Positions 45,801 to 58,938 of a stretch of 64,000 bases of DNA are shown here, in pieces (position 1 is the first letter of the stretch; every line of letters begins with the position of its first letter). The stretch lies in the NCBI GenBank assembly GCA_964035545.1, contig OZ037768.1, positions 5,323,241 to 5,387,240 of the forward strand. The letters run 5' to 3'. The position numbers and the translations under genes are program-made. This DNA comes from Bugula neritina. Lineage: Eukaryota; Bryozoa; Gymnolaemata; Cheilostomatida; Bugulidae. The notes under the pieces were generated by a model, which was not told the origin of the DNA, made no database searches, and worked only from the letters and a program-made list of their open reading frames with translations.

Positions 45801-48800
45801 TATATTGTAGTTATTGTGAGAAAAATCTTAAAATATAAACAAAACAATTCCAGTATAATTATTTATCAAAACTTGAGATTTCATATGTCTTGTCTTATAT
45901 ACAAATTCATAGCTATAATAATTGGCTTAATGTTACTCCCAATGCATCCTGTAACGATGCATTCGTTCATGCAGTGGATAGGTGCAGATGGTATGATTTT
46001 ATGCAGATAGTTTCCTCTGTGTATAAATCATGTCGACATCCATTCAATGTTAACTATCAATATTATGGAATGTTTTTCAAGGTAGGAAAGATTGACTGTC
46101 AGGCAAGTGAGTCCATCTGCAATGAAATACAAGTTCACAAGTTCCCAACATTCGCCATATTCAAACATGGAGGGGGCTATGAGATACACTATGGTAAGTA
46201 TGCTGCTACCCATCCACTGTACCAGCTCTCTGCATATAAATATGTAATACAGCATTATGTCTAAACATATTACTTAATTGTATGGCTTGTAACATGTATT
46301 AATTGCCTAGGTTGTATTTTATACTATATACTCTCTCTACTGTATGATATTTATACTATAAACTATAAACTCTTTACAATTTAATACTATATACTCGTTA
46401 TACTACATACTCCTTATACTATATACTCTTTATACTATATACTCTTTATACTATATACTCCTTATACTATATACTCTTTATACTATACACTCTTTATACT
46501 ATATACTCCTTATACTATATACTCTTTATACTATATACTCTTTATGCTGTATACTCTTTATACTATATACTCTTTGTACTACATAAGCCTTATACTATAT
46601 ACTCTCTACACCATATAACACAACACAACTTGCGTGTGCACAGGCAGAGTAAGTGCTCACGATGTCGCTGCCTTCGCCAGAGATTGCAGTCAGACAAGAG
46701 TGAAAGTTCTTGGACCAGCAGATTTTCCTGACCCGGTTCAACTCGGCCAGCAGCTCTGGTTTGTTGACTTCTTTGCTCCTGTGAGTATCCTGTATATGCA
46801 CATCTTATCTCTAAGTCTTTCAATCAAAAACATCTATGAGAAATAATTTTTATTGTTGTTTTATTAATGATAATTCCTAAACAAACTAAAGCTTAGAAAT
46901 ATATTTGTAGCCTTACACCTGAAAACTTTGTTTTGTTTAAGAATCATCATTAATGTTAGAACTCAATGACTTCTGTGAGATGTGACGCACATCAATTATG
47001 CATTAGATGGTAGCAGTATTGAATATATTTTAGTGGTGCCCACCATGCATGCGCCTTCTACCAGAGTTCAGGAAAGCTTCTAAACTCTTTACTGCTGGTA
47101 CAGAAGTACGATTTGGCACAGTGGACTGCACTACTCATGGGAACCTGTGTGACCAGGTTGGCTCATCTATGGTTTCTAGTACATTATGTATATTGTAGAT
47201 GTGCATGTGCTGATATGCGTGTGTTGATGTGCATCGCTAATTTAGTCATTTTTGTTTGAAATCATAATTATTCTATTTTGTATTAGATGGGAATTAGGAG
47301 TTACCCCACCACTATTCTTTACAATAGCTCCATCACTCACAAGTTCCAAGGCAGCCATGACGCAGTCTCTATCATGGAGTTTGTTCAGGTGAGTGTTTAT
47401 TCATCAGCTCATTTCATCACTGCTATAGTGCCATGTGCACTCCGCTATAGTGACATGCGCACACTGCTATAGTGCCACTCATACACTGCTATAGTGCCAC
47501 TCATACACTGCTAAAGTGCCATGCGTACACTGCTATAGTGCCATGCGTACACTGCTATAGTGCCATGCGTACACTGCTATAGTGCCATGCGTACACTGCT
47601 ATAGTGCCACTCATACACTGCTAAAGTGCCATGCGTACACTGCTATAGTGCCATGCGTACACTGCTATAGTGCCACTCATACACTGCTAAAGTGCCATGC
47701 GTACACTGCTATAGTGCCATGCGTATACTGCTATAGTGCCACGCCAGCTCCTGTTTTTTCTAACATTTCTATTTTTCGTCCTGTGCTGTAGAATAATTGT
47801 GTATGTTATAATATTAAGGAAAAGGGAGCTTGGATTCTGCACTGACATTGTTTATGTCATGGGTTCAATAATATATTTCCTTGCTAAAGCTTGCCTTTAA
47901 TTTAGTCTTTTGCAGCTATTATAAGATAATTTATTTAAACTGCAGCTTCCTTCAGTGCAAGTTGTAAGCAGCAGACACAGTATGTTAAGCTGGTGTTCTG
48001 ATGATATTTGCCAGGATGTTTTGGATCCCCCGGTTATCGCCCTTACCGATATAGACTTTGAGTTGAAGATTTCTGGCAAATCGAGTAAAGAGTTGTGGTT
48101 TGTGGACTTCTACACTCCTTGGTGTCCACCGTGCATGCAGATGATGTCCGAGTGGCGACGGTTTGCAAAGGTAAACGCATACACTTCCTGTTTGTTAGTC
48201 TTGACACGTGATGTTTGCTGGAATTCAGGTTAACTCTACATGGTTTTGCAGAAGCTGAAAGGCAAGCATAACGTGAACGTGGCAAGTATTGACTGTCAAG
48301 CATATGTGAACACCTGTAGACAGCAGGGAGTGAGTTCGTATCCCACAATGAGGCTGTATCCTGTTGGCTGGGTGGGCACGTCACAGCAGGCGTGAGTTAT
48401 ACAGTCCGTGTGGTCAGTGGTATTGTAAAATACTATAAATATTTTTTAACAAAGGTGAAGTTTTCAGATGCAAGTCTATAATATAATAGAACAACATTAA
48501 ACAAATCTTTCTTACACACTTTATTTTAACAAATTTGATAAAGAAACTTTTGTTAGATAAATATTTCTAGTCAACAACCATTGCTTGTGTATTGACTAAG
48601 AATTGTACTGGTGTCAAGTAATCCGCTAGTAATACTAAAGTCAAGTAGTACTAGAATAAAGTATTATCAGAACTAAGTAGCACTAGAATCAAGTAGTACT
48701 CGAATTAAGTCAAGTTGTACTAAAGTTAAGTTGTACTATATAGTCCGGTATTACTTGAGTCAAGTAGTGCCAGAGTCAGTTGGTACTCAAGTCAAGTAGT

Positions 48801-51800
48801 GCTAAAGTCAAGTAGTATTAGAAGTTGCAACTGAAGTTATATTTTGTAGAGAGTTTCAGGGCTGGTATAGGAATGTGCAGAGTTTCTTAGCCTGGGCACA
48901 AGACTATTTGCCCACAAAAGTTATCTCCTTAGCAAATCACAACTTCAGAAAGAAAGTTCTGTCAAGCAGAGAGCCTTGGATCATTGATTTCTACGCAAAC
49001 TGGTGTGGGCCTTGTCAGCAGTTCGCTTCTGAATATGAGAAAGTTGCGGAGGTCAGGCTATTTGTTGTGTTAGTGGAATTATACTCCTTGCATTGTGTAA
49101 TAGGCAATAGGTATAACATTATATAACAGGTCTATGTCAAAACTAGTACATCTCCATTCTAGTCTGGGTGAGTTGTATTGAAATTGTCTTCTCTTTTTAG
49201 AAAATGGAAGGTGTTGTAAATGTGGGACGTATTGACTGCGCCGTCTATAGTATTTGTAGCCAAGCATACATTCAAGGCTATCCTACTCTCAGGTTCTATA
49301 AGGGTTCTTCCACTCATCAAGATCAGGTACACTAATGCTCATTGATAAGATTGTTTGAGACTGATGTTTATGTATGTGTGTGCGTGTGTGGAAGCCGGTA
49401 CAAGCTGTTATTCTTTTAAGATTTATTAGCATGCCTGATCTGACCACTGGGATTTATCCTCTCTAAAGTTGAATAATTTTACTAGCACTATTATCATTAC
49501 CGATTGCCTAGCTATAAAATTCAGTACTTACTTTAACCAAAGCGTTATTTTATGGGATAGCAAATGTAGCAAAATAGTTGGAAAATAGTATAGTTTCAAT
49601 ATAATATACACTTATACCTTGTCTGATTTTTAAAAAAGTCCTCTCTAAAATAGATAATATACCCTATAGAGAATGAGTCACTGTATAGTACGCACAATCT
49701 CTCCTGTTGATAGCTTGTTGTGCGACTTCCCATAGTTTCTATTCATTATCACTTCATATTCATACATCTCAGTCATTCCCTGCCCGTCTTTGCTCTCACA
49801 TCTTGAGTAAGTAGTCTAACTGATGAAAGTATTAGTCATTCAGTAAAATACAAAACACAAACACGACCTCTCGCGAAGCTATATGCTCTGTAAAAGTTTG
49901 TTTTGCTCAAAAATTTGGAGAATATTGAAAGCTTTAGTGGGATTCATGCCAACAAGTGAAATTTAAAGATTTTCTGAAATAGGGTGAGTGCTTATATAAA
50001 TATTCGCCTCTCTGTCGCTCGTTATTAATCACTTAAGGTGTGGGGGAAGTTATGCTTGCAGTTTTCTTTGAAGAGAGGACAACTCTAGTGCATTGCATGT
50101 GTTTATTATATGATGCACAAAGTTTTGTTTATATATACTTTTAATGCGTATACTATAGTCTTTAGTACTGTTGACATACTGAGTACATCTCTGTCTATCT
50201 CTGAAACACCTTCCTCTGCTTTAAACCTAATCAAGTCTCTCTCTCTTTTTCTCTCCCTCTCTTTATTAGTGCTATTAGTGTAAAAAGATAATTTCTTATA
50301 AGTGTTGTAACATGTAGCTGATATGTTGTTTCAATAGTACTAAGGCTGGCTCTTTGAGCCATGCACTTATTGGCATATTAAAGACTTGAGTGCTTGTAAC
50401 TATGTTTTAGCTAACTTGCAGTCTTTAGCATTGACTGTGTTTTTCAAATGCTTTTCATTTAAACACTTCAGTGGAATGGCTGGTTGTTTCTCAAAGAAAA
50501 ACCCACAGTTATGTTGTAGAAGCCAATTTACCTCTGAATACGTATCTTATTCTCTAGTCTAATGCATTCTAAAATGTTACATACTATTATATTGTTTGAC
50601 AGGATATATTTGGCATAGATATAAGATACACTGGCCATGCACAAGACACTATAGATGACCTTAACTTAAAATTGTCACAATATAAGGTAAGTAGCGTGTT
50701 TTACGTGTAAGTATTTGGAGTTATCACACTATAAGGTAAGTATCTGGAGTTGTCACACTACAAAGTAAGTATCTGGAGTTGTCACACTATAAGGTAAGTA
50801 TCTGGAGTTGTCACACTATAAGTTAAGTATCTGGAGTCAGCAACACTTTGCGTAACAAACCTCCTTGATCACTGGACATGGTATTGATCTTTACTTATCA
50901 ATGTTTACTTGTAGTCATTAGTAATCAGTTGAAGGACTCATTCTGCCCTATATCTTATGGTAATTACTAAAAAATCAAATGATATATACTTTTGACCTCA
51001 ACTTTCACATAATAGAATCTTTTTGAAAACTTTTTGATCTTGATGAAATTATAGGGATTGTCTTAAAATAGATTTTTCTGAAGTTGTTTGAGATGATGTA
51101 TACTTTTGACCATAACTTCCATATAATGAAAGCTTTTAAAAACTTTTTGATGTTGATGTAATTATAGTGATAGTATTTAAATTGATTTTTATGAAGTTGT
51201 TTGAGATGATCAGATACTATCTTTAACCATACTCTCTTTTGCTTCACATTTTCTTGTGCATCAGCTTAAAGGTTTTCTGTCATCCAACACTTGTCTTGTG
51301 TAATTAGAACATTTGAGATTTAGTAGTTCAAACCAACATAATGTTTTACACTGTGTAAGTAGATACAGTAGATGCAAACAAACAAGAATATTCAAAATAG
51401 TTATCATGTAACCTTGCGTAGTATATTCAAATGAAGCCTTTACATTCCTATAACGTGGAACTCATTTTCTAGTATGCATATCTTTATGCAAAGTTGAACC
51501 AGTAAATTTAAAACTTCTAAAGATGCTCGTAAAAAGGGGCTAGGTGACAGGAGACTTGAATTTTTACTACATTAACAAAAATATGTCAATACTTGCACTA
51601 ACCTAAAAGATGGAAAGGAAAGTATTCTAAACCTTTTATTAAAATGTATGGTTCATTGTAAAGTTCTTCAATGGTTTTGATGGAAGCTAGTCACAGCTGT
51701 GGAAAATGTCTATTAACCACATAATTATTAGACAGTAATGTTATCTAATTATACCCAGTGTGAAAGTTGTTTTATTCATGTGTTGCAGATAGCATCAAGA

Positions 51801-51815
51801 AAGGATGAGTTGTGA
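42812..51815 (+). CDS. DNAJC10: DNAJC10/ERdj5: ER J-domain protein with thioredoxin domains, KDEL end, ~789 aa
   Basis: Coding exons: 42812-42985, 43517-43685, 43792-43842, 43955-44040, 44149-44274, 44399-44605, 45333-45557, 45655-45777, 46082-46193, 46644-46780, 47034-47156, 47287-47388, 48015-48170, 48252-48391, 48850-49051, 49201-49326, 50603-50686 and 51789-51815. Total 2370 nt; 789 aa against 793 in human. A signal peptide ([17 protein letters not shown]) leads into a J domain with HPD at 53-55. Thioredoxin active sites: CGHC 151-154, CPPC 472-475, CPPC 582-585, CGPC 696-699. Two redox-inactive thioredoxin-like modules lie between the first and second. The last exon codes IASRKDEL, an ER-retrieval signal. 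ERdj5 reduces disulfides of misfolded proteins and recruits BiP for ER-associated degradation. Human has CSHC and CHPC where this has CGHC and CPPC. Introns carry several minisatellites, one of which duplicates the donor before the KDEL exon. Confidence 0.96.
46320..46610. repeat. 18-bp minisatellite (TATACTATATACTCTTTA), ~16 copies
   Basis: Tandem 18-bp units with CTTTA/CCTTA variants end about 30 bp before the exon-10 acceptor of DNAJC10. Confidence 0.95.
47400..47742. repeat. 22-bp minisatellite (CACTGCTATAGTGCCATGCGTA), ~15 copies
   Basis: Tandem 22-bp units start shortly after the exon-12 donor of DNAJC10. Each unit contains the inverted pair CACT-GCTAT-AGTG, so each could form a short hairpin. 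Open frames across it (GCHAYTAIV-like) are artefacts. Confidence 0.95.
48590..48835. repeat. Degenerate AAGTAGTACTAGA/CAAGTAGT repeat in DNAJC10 intron 14
   Basis: Imperfect units containing AGTCAAGTAGTACTAGA lie just before the exon-15 acceptor. The composition resembles the AGT/ACT tracts seen between genes. Confidence 0.75.
50687..50840. repeat. 29-bp repeat made from the end of DNAJC10 exon 17 plus its splice donor
   Basis: Tandem 29-bp units repeat an exon-end-like stretch (GTCACACTATAAG) and GTAAGTATCTGGAG. GTAAGT occurs at 50687 (the modelled donor), 50707, 50736, 50765 and 50794, and a mutated TTAAGT occurs near 50824. Spacing from 50707 onward is exactly 29 bp. Confidence 0.94.
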
Positions 51816-52301
51816 CAAGAGAGTGATTGTAGCATGTCCTGCAGACAATCTCACGGTGATCAGAAGTGTTAGCCTAGTCTATTTTCACTTACTATCTATG
51901 TCTACATGTTTTATTATTTCCAGTCTTCTTGTTTTCACACTTTTGTGTTCTGGGAATTTTTAGTTGGTTAGTCAATCGGTTTGGTGCTATAGATTTCTGT
52001 TTATGAGCAAAGAATTTAGGTTAAAAAATCTTCTTTTATTTACTTGGCCAATGAACAATTTATTGTAGCAAATTTAGTATATACTGGTATAAAATAATGT
52101 CACAGTTTTAATTATTATTGTATTGAGTTTTTTTCTGGTTTACTTTACGATTACTGTTCTTCCAATATGTTGATCTCAACATTTTCAATTTACTTACCAT
52201 TTGTTGTATTATTTTAACAGGTATTAATAAATTATTTGCAGCAATTAAAAAGCCTGAATTCTCAAACTTCTCATTAAATGATTGGGTGGTATTCGTGATT
52301 G
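51816..52301. other. 3'-to-3' spacer between DNAJC10 and the synaptotagmin-like gene
   Basis: Only 486 bp separate the two stop codons. This must hold both 3' UTRs. Nothing else is seen. Confidence 0.5.
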
Positions 52302-55300
52302 TTAGCATAGGTCATGCCATTGAATGTGATCTTCCCCTGGTTTATCTATCATCAGCCGCCAATGTTCCAACTCCCTCCCCGCTGCCAGCATCACACCTCC
52401 AACTACAGTTCTGCCATAGTTACCTGGAATAAAAAGATGGGAGTAAAATCACTTTCCACTTGAAGAATTTGTTCACCTTTGTCTATCACTTGTATGAATG
52501 TGAAGTTACTAGTACCCAATGGTGTAAAATTCATGACAAAATTTGCAACACGACAGTGCTTTAGCAAATCAAAATTTTCCTGTCGATGCATCCATCTAGA
52601 GTTGATCAGGTTTTTAAATTTATATTATCTACTACTTGTATCTTACATCAGTGTTTCACTAATAACTTATTCACATTCATAGATGCCAAGTGTCACAAAT
52701 ACTTATATTTGATACTTATTTACATAAAATTTCCTGTGTGTTGCATTACACATAATAAACCAATACAACAATCTAAACCGTATTGACTGAAATTGAATTC
52801 TTATAGAGAAAATTCCAACTGTTGACACAATAAGTGTTTATATAAAGTTGCTATCGTATAACTGTTGGTTGGAATTATTCATGCTTTTCTGGAGAAGTCA
52901 ACATTTTACACAATTTAACATGAGCTTTAAGAGTTGAAAGCATTTGAAAAATTATATCAGCTATTTGAAAAGTACCTGGTGTTTTATCTGTCATTGGTCG
53001 GACTGTCTTTATTTGTATAGATATACTTGTTTCGGGTAGCTTATCTTCAACCACTGAAAACTTAAATATCTCATTAAAATCTATCTCACTGCACACAAGC
53101 CTAACCACATGACCCCTCTTCTTTTTTTCTCTCTTATTTTCGATCATCATTTCCAATTTAAGGACCACATCTATAAAGAAAATAATGTTATATAATCAGA
53201 GAACATTATTTGCTACCAGCTTCAAAAGTGTGATATAAGAATATATTTTTATGTTGTAACTAGTACCACTTTACCGCTGATTTGCTCGTGCATGAGTTGA
53301 ATGCATTTGTAAACTGTGACAAACAGCCGTGGCTTCACCCCTGTTTTATCTAACTTTAGTGACAGCAATATCTTCCCTTTGTGGAACCTCACAACTTGCA
53401 TTTCCTAAAATATTGCAGCAACTAACTTCATACCCTAGTAATCTGAATTTTTTGCTTAACCTTCTACAAAAATAAGATTTTGATTTTCTAATAAATTACG
53501 TTTTGAATGTAACCCATATATAGCTTGTTTTACCCACATGTTGCCTATTTTTTATTGTCAAAGCAGTATGATTACCACCCAGCCACTACCTGAATAGTTG
53601 TTTTTCGAGATACGAAATCAACGAAGCATTTCTGCTTTTTGTCTGTTTTTATACACTCTTGGAGCACCGTCTCATCGACTTGTATCATGGCGTGTCCAGT
53701 GATCTCCAGTCTTTTAGATGACTGTGTTGATTGGTAGAGTGTGAAGTAAACACTGGTTCGTTTTTCCGTTACTGATGTAGCTGCTAACTGAAAGAGTCGA
53801 GGGTACTTAGCTAGATCACTAGTTTATTGCCAGAAGTAATGAATGCTATGATTATTTTGTCTGCTTTGAATATGTGTTGACCAGTACATTCAAGTTTCAA
53901 CTTCAAATATCACAGAATAAGAAAGCTAAATAAGCTGGAACACCTGTGAATTTCTCACACATGAAAATTAATGTTTTATTGCTACCAAGTTTTATTGAGG
54001 ATCTTGAGGATCATAAAATAGACTATTTTGTTTTCATGCTACCTCACTAGAAATTGCAACATTGTAAATGCTGTATGAACAGCATAAAAGGAACAGCTTT
54101 TACATACAGCATAGAAGTTAACACTTTGAAGAAACTTACTGGAAATTTAAATATCTCTTCGAAGATTGGATCCGCTTGTTCCTCCTTTCTGCTTGTTTGA
54201 CGATATCTTTTCTCTCCAGGAAGAAGAGTAACCCTGTTGAATTAATTGCATCGTATCATTACATATCTAGCATTTCACTTGTTGACCTTTTGTCAGTCGA
54301 TTTGCTAGTCTAATGTTGTAACGTGTATTTTTCAAATTGTAAAACATCAGACAACTCATGACACGTGCCTATAGATAAGCCACATGTCCACCTTCTATTT
54401 TGATATTGTACACATTTATTAAACTCATATACTACTCATAGCGCAACATTAAAATTCTGCAGCATGTCTCTTTCGTTGATAAAGGATTATAATAACTATT
54501 TTCTACAAGTCTCTTGTCAGACAACACTTCATTTCGTGACCAAATTTTAGGGTAAAGATGACACAAGATGGGGGAATGTGCTTTAGTGGTTTGAGGACTT
54601 TGCCAAACTCACCTGATGGCACAGTCGTAGAAATTATCATCTCTTTTCTTTGGTAAATTTTTTGCTTTAATGATTGTGACATTGAGCTGTTCTTCTGTTT
54701 TGTCGTAATGTATAGTGTACCAAAGTCTGCCTAGATGGTTTTGTGGGTATGTTGTTGCGTCATCACTGTCATAGCCTGCGTACATCGTGACATCTAGTTG
54801 CCCAAGCTCTGGAAAAATTAGACTAATTTTACTAAACTACATAATATAGTATTGCATACCAATAGCTGCCTAAAAATTATTTCATGCTGACAGCTGTTAT
54901 TTACCATCACTATTCAAATGATTTGACTATTCATGACTTTTCAGGTCAACATCCTATCAATTTCCTTTCAAATAAAAAGTTTCTGATCCAATAACTAATC
55001 AGCACTTCTGTTTCCCAAGTCATTTACTACTTGTTAGCTTGTTAAGTTTTATAAACTTTAGCTAATTAATAACAAACGTTACTGTTCGAGTATTCAACGA
55101 AGTGTTGAAGATTTCATCTAATCCAATATTTTTGCATTGATATAAGGCTTGAGACTTATTGATTTTAACCATCTTAGTGGTTTGCATGCGCTGTCAAATT
55201 ATATTCTAAGACATTGAAAGAAAATGTTCAAAAAGATATTGAAATATCATTAAATTTATACAACACATTCGCTGGGTATATTCTCACTGTATTCTAGAAT

Positions 55301-55976
55301 GTATTTTCCTCAGCACACATTGTTATACTCAGTAAATCAGAAACTTTCTGTTGATACAAAATGTGTAGGTGGCTGGAGACATCAAGTTTAACTACACATA
55401 CACAGTCCGAGTAATTATATTATAATTAATTGATCTCTGTTAGTAAAGCTTAACTCATTGAAGTAAAAAGCCTTGATTTATTTCATTAAAGTGCAGTCTA
55501 ACAGGTATTGATTGCTGCCTTCAGAGGTCATGTTTACCTGCTTTAAGGTGCTCTTCTTTAAGCGCTGACACCACCTTTTCATATTCTTCGCTCTCATCAC
55601 TACATTTGAGTATCGGTGTTAGCTTCCGCTTCGGTATGGTGAACGGCACTTCTTTACTACTACTAATTCAAAAGTTAATAGATGTTATTATTACATATGA
55701 TCATGAAGTTTTCTATTGCAAGAATATAGTTCATCTTTCAATGGCAACTGATTACTGGATCTATATTTTGTGTGAATAACTTATCTGAAACCTTTTAGGA
55801 ACCTCTTACCTTCCTTTGCAGCTCAGCGTAGTTTTCTGTCCATTGACATTCTCTGTACTAAGCTTAATTGGTAGAGTTTCCCGTTGCTCTATAAAAAGTT
55901 TTTCCTCTTCTGGCTCTTGCTTATTGTGGCAGCAGCAGCAGCAGTTGTACAGCTTAGTCTGCACATGCTGCAACAT
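52302..55976 (-). CDS. Synaptotagmin-like double-C2 protein without a membrane helix, Cys-rich N terminus, ~408 aa
   Basis: Coding exons in minus-strand order: 55976-55810, 55662-55538, 54808-54613, 54233-54140, 53787-53590, 53404-53275, 53170-52976 and 52423-52302 (1227 nt, phases agree). C2A about residues 123-260 starts LGRLWYTIHYDKTEEQLNVT. C2B about 268-408 starts GKILLSLKLDKTGVKPRLFV and ends ELEHWRLMIDKPGEDHIQWH, the typical synaptotagmin HW...QWH end. I do not see the usual Asp-containing SDPYVK loop in either domain, so calcium binding is doubtful. No membrane segment precedes C2A; instead five Cys in a row (C12-C16) could be lipidated, as in synaptotagmin-17. Relation to SYT17 or SYT14/16 is undecided. 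The first ATG after an upstream in-frame stop was chosen as start; 5' untranslated exons are possible. Confidence 0.85.
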
Positions 55977-58938
55977 CCTCACTGTGCATCATCAAATGAT
56001 AGACTAATTGCATAATATAATGGTGACGCTGTATAATTTATACCATTATAATTGTTGTTGGACTCTTTCGATGCACAACGCTACACTGTGTTTAATGTAC
56101 ACCAAGTGTTGTTTCACCCTAATAATATATTATAGCAATGTACAATATAATATTAGCGCGTGTAGCACTGATATATATTTCCACCATGGAATGCCAGCTT
56201 TGATTCAAATCAATAGCTAATAGATGCATGAACTCGCTCTTTTACTATACTCATGCAGTTCTAAAACTATTTTTTATGAAATTTTTTATCATCTTTTATA
56301 GTAACTGAGTCTATATGTATGTTGGTTTTCCGAGTTCAAATCAGTCAAGTTGAAATGCAATTGGTTTCTTTTTTGATGAGTAATTATTTAGCGAAAGAGA
56401 ATCGAATAGCCTATGTTCAATAAACTAGTTGTGTATTTTGAACATTGCATTCTACTTTAAAATATTTTATAATGTTTTGTAAAAGCTTGATATGCATAGA
56501 AAATGACACAATCAGAAATACCATATTGTATGTAACATTGTTATTTAGACTAGAAAGTTTATTACAGTCGAAATTTTATGACCACCATATACCAGTGACA
56601 GTATTTATTAGTCTGAGTAATTTTGTTTCTAATAAGTTTTTTTTGGTATAATTTTCAACAATTTTAAAGAACTCTAGAAGAAAGCTCTTATATAATACAG
56701 CTTTGGCACCTATTTGAAGCAACACGACTTTAATGCACTCTCCCCTCCCCCACCTTCTTTTATATTCATGAACATGGTATTAGCTGAGCATTGGAAACTG
56801 ATTCAACCTGCATACCTGCTATAGTAAAAGAACATTAGTTACTTACATTCTGAAGAAATGCCAGACCTAATCCTTGGTTAAAAAGTGTCCTTAACTCTTT
56901 CAGCTCAGCTGTGTGTCATAAACTATAGCATCAATCCTTTTTCTTTCCTTCAAATCCTCATAGGAATTCAAGCTAAGCTTTTTCACTACACCTTCCTGTA
57001 TATTATGTATAAATTACTCAATAAAGTGGCATTTGTTGATCAATCGACTGTTTAAACATCTATAATATATCAGAATAGATACTGTTTGCACCTATATAAT
57101 ATTCTAATTATACCAGTAGCCTACCTATGTTTATATGTTTATAAAAACTAGTGTCTACCAATCAATTTGTCAAGATGGAGAAAATATCCATTACTGACGA
57201 GAGTTGTGCAGCGTGTGCCCTCTACTGCAGGCTGTAACCGAGGTGCAGTCTATCTAATTATAATCTCCCATCAAAATAATTGAAGTGCATTGGTTGCTGT
57301 TTCAACCTATGATGTAGTAAATACTCTGCTCCTACTTCACGACACTTCACCGCCAGCAATATTGATAGACATAAAACTCTACTTATGTAAATTAGCCTTG
57401 ATTCTTAAGTTTGAATATGTAAAACCTGTATTTTTCTAAACAGAAAAACTTGTACAAACCAATATATAGGTTTGTACAAGTTTGTACAATTATACATGTA
57501 TAATTAAATATCAGGCTTGCATGTATGTGGTATTGGTGAGTTATGTGATTTTAAACATTTTTCCAACTTATTTTTCTCGTTTAAAGTCACAAAAGATATG
57601 GTATTAAGCAATGAATAAATTAAAATTATATATTTCATAATTGTATAATCATAATAATATACACAACATAGGTATGTTTGCATGTAGCATACTATGACAG
57701 TTGGCTGGCTTACTTGAATGAAACACCAGAATTTAAGAAGTAACTTCATAACATACATTTAAACATAATATTTCAACCTAGGTAAAATGGGAAAGTAACT
57801 CTAAAATATATTATTGAAATATTTTGCATGTGTTATGCTATAGTGGTACTCATGCAGACACAGTTGCACCTTTTATGCATGTGTATAATTTGAAAAGCAA
57901 AGTACTAAACTTCTGCTAGTGTTATTTATTTTACTTTATAGACAGAATATGCATTGTACTGAAAATATTTTTATGATTGAAAGGAAGACAACTCTTTAAT
58001 AATAAAAATGCAACTTTTATGTTTATTCTAGAAAATGTGAAAATAACGACATGATGAACATTTTTCATTCTGCTCAGTTTATACTAAATTATGCGATGAC
58101 TTTGCACCAGGCAGTGTCTGCATGGCACACCAAAATATCAAAGTTCACTGAATAAATTAACGTCAGCTTATTGTATTTTAAAAACATTGTCGATAAGGTT
58201 GAAACAATTTCCTATTGTCATGTTTGTACCATGCACAAGTTGGTTTATCAGCTCTATCTTAATGTTTATTATCATTTTGCTGTCAGGCTTGCCAATTTCC
58301 TTCTGTATCTAATCAGCATGATTGTGCAACTAAAGTTACCTGCCTAGAAGCGCATCTTTACACTTGATGAACAACAAAACTTGAAGAGTACACTGCTGAT
58401 ACACTTGTTTGTTTCATGAAACCGACTTACAAATATTAACTGTGTTCAAAAATTTGCAATTGTTATTATTATTTTTTGTTTTCAAAACCCATGTTCAAAC
58501 TTGTATCCAATATTACTGCAGCTTGATTTTTTACCAGCTAATGTTCTTTTACTTTACTTTTATTCTTCATAGTTATTTCCTGATGTTTATGCCACTAAAT
58601 TAAAAATCATTGAATTAAAACTTGGAGTTACATTTCAATGGGTTATAGTATGTTATTAACTTTATTTAATGGAAATGGAAGTGGAAGCCTTTCTGAAACA
58701 GAGGGGGGTGGTTGTTAGAATTGCGTAAGAGCCCAATTTCTTATCTTGCCTTTTCTCTATCACGTACAAGCTAAATGGCTAAGATGCTCTTATCTCATCA
58801 TTATATCAACTGTACTAGAATTCTCCTACCACTGCAGCTGTCATTTACAGCCTAATATTGAGGCTAAACGCACACAATTTTATGCCTCTGTATATTTATT
58901 GTAATAAACACCGGCATACAAATTGTGCTATTAGGAAT
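55977..58938. other. Divergent intergenic region between the synaptotagmin-like and MAM genes
   Basis: AT-rich. Apart from the exon-like block at 56847-56995, no gene or repeat family is recognised. Confidence 0.45.
56847..56995 (-). other. Exon-like block with good splice borders but no frame open across it
   Basis: On the minus strand, 149 bp is bounded by ATATACAG (acceptor side) and GTAAGT (donor side). One frame reads EGVVKKLSLNSYEDLKERKR and continues to a TGA. Another, overlapping its end, reads ELKELRTLFNQGLGLAFLQN up to the donor. It could be a 5' untranslated exon of the synaptotagmin-like gene, a decayed coding exon with a one-base shift, or a short exon using the internal ACACAG acceptor. 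The function is unknown. Confidence 0.35.

Noticed and set aside
52403-52591. Minus-strand open frame (HRQENFDLLKHCRVANF) between the last two synaptotagmin-like exons
   Set aside because: Joining 52976 directly to 52423 gives a continuous C2B. This frame reads through the last acceptor out of phase and has no C2 similarity.
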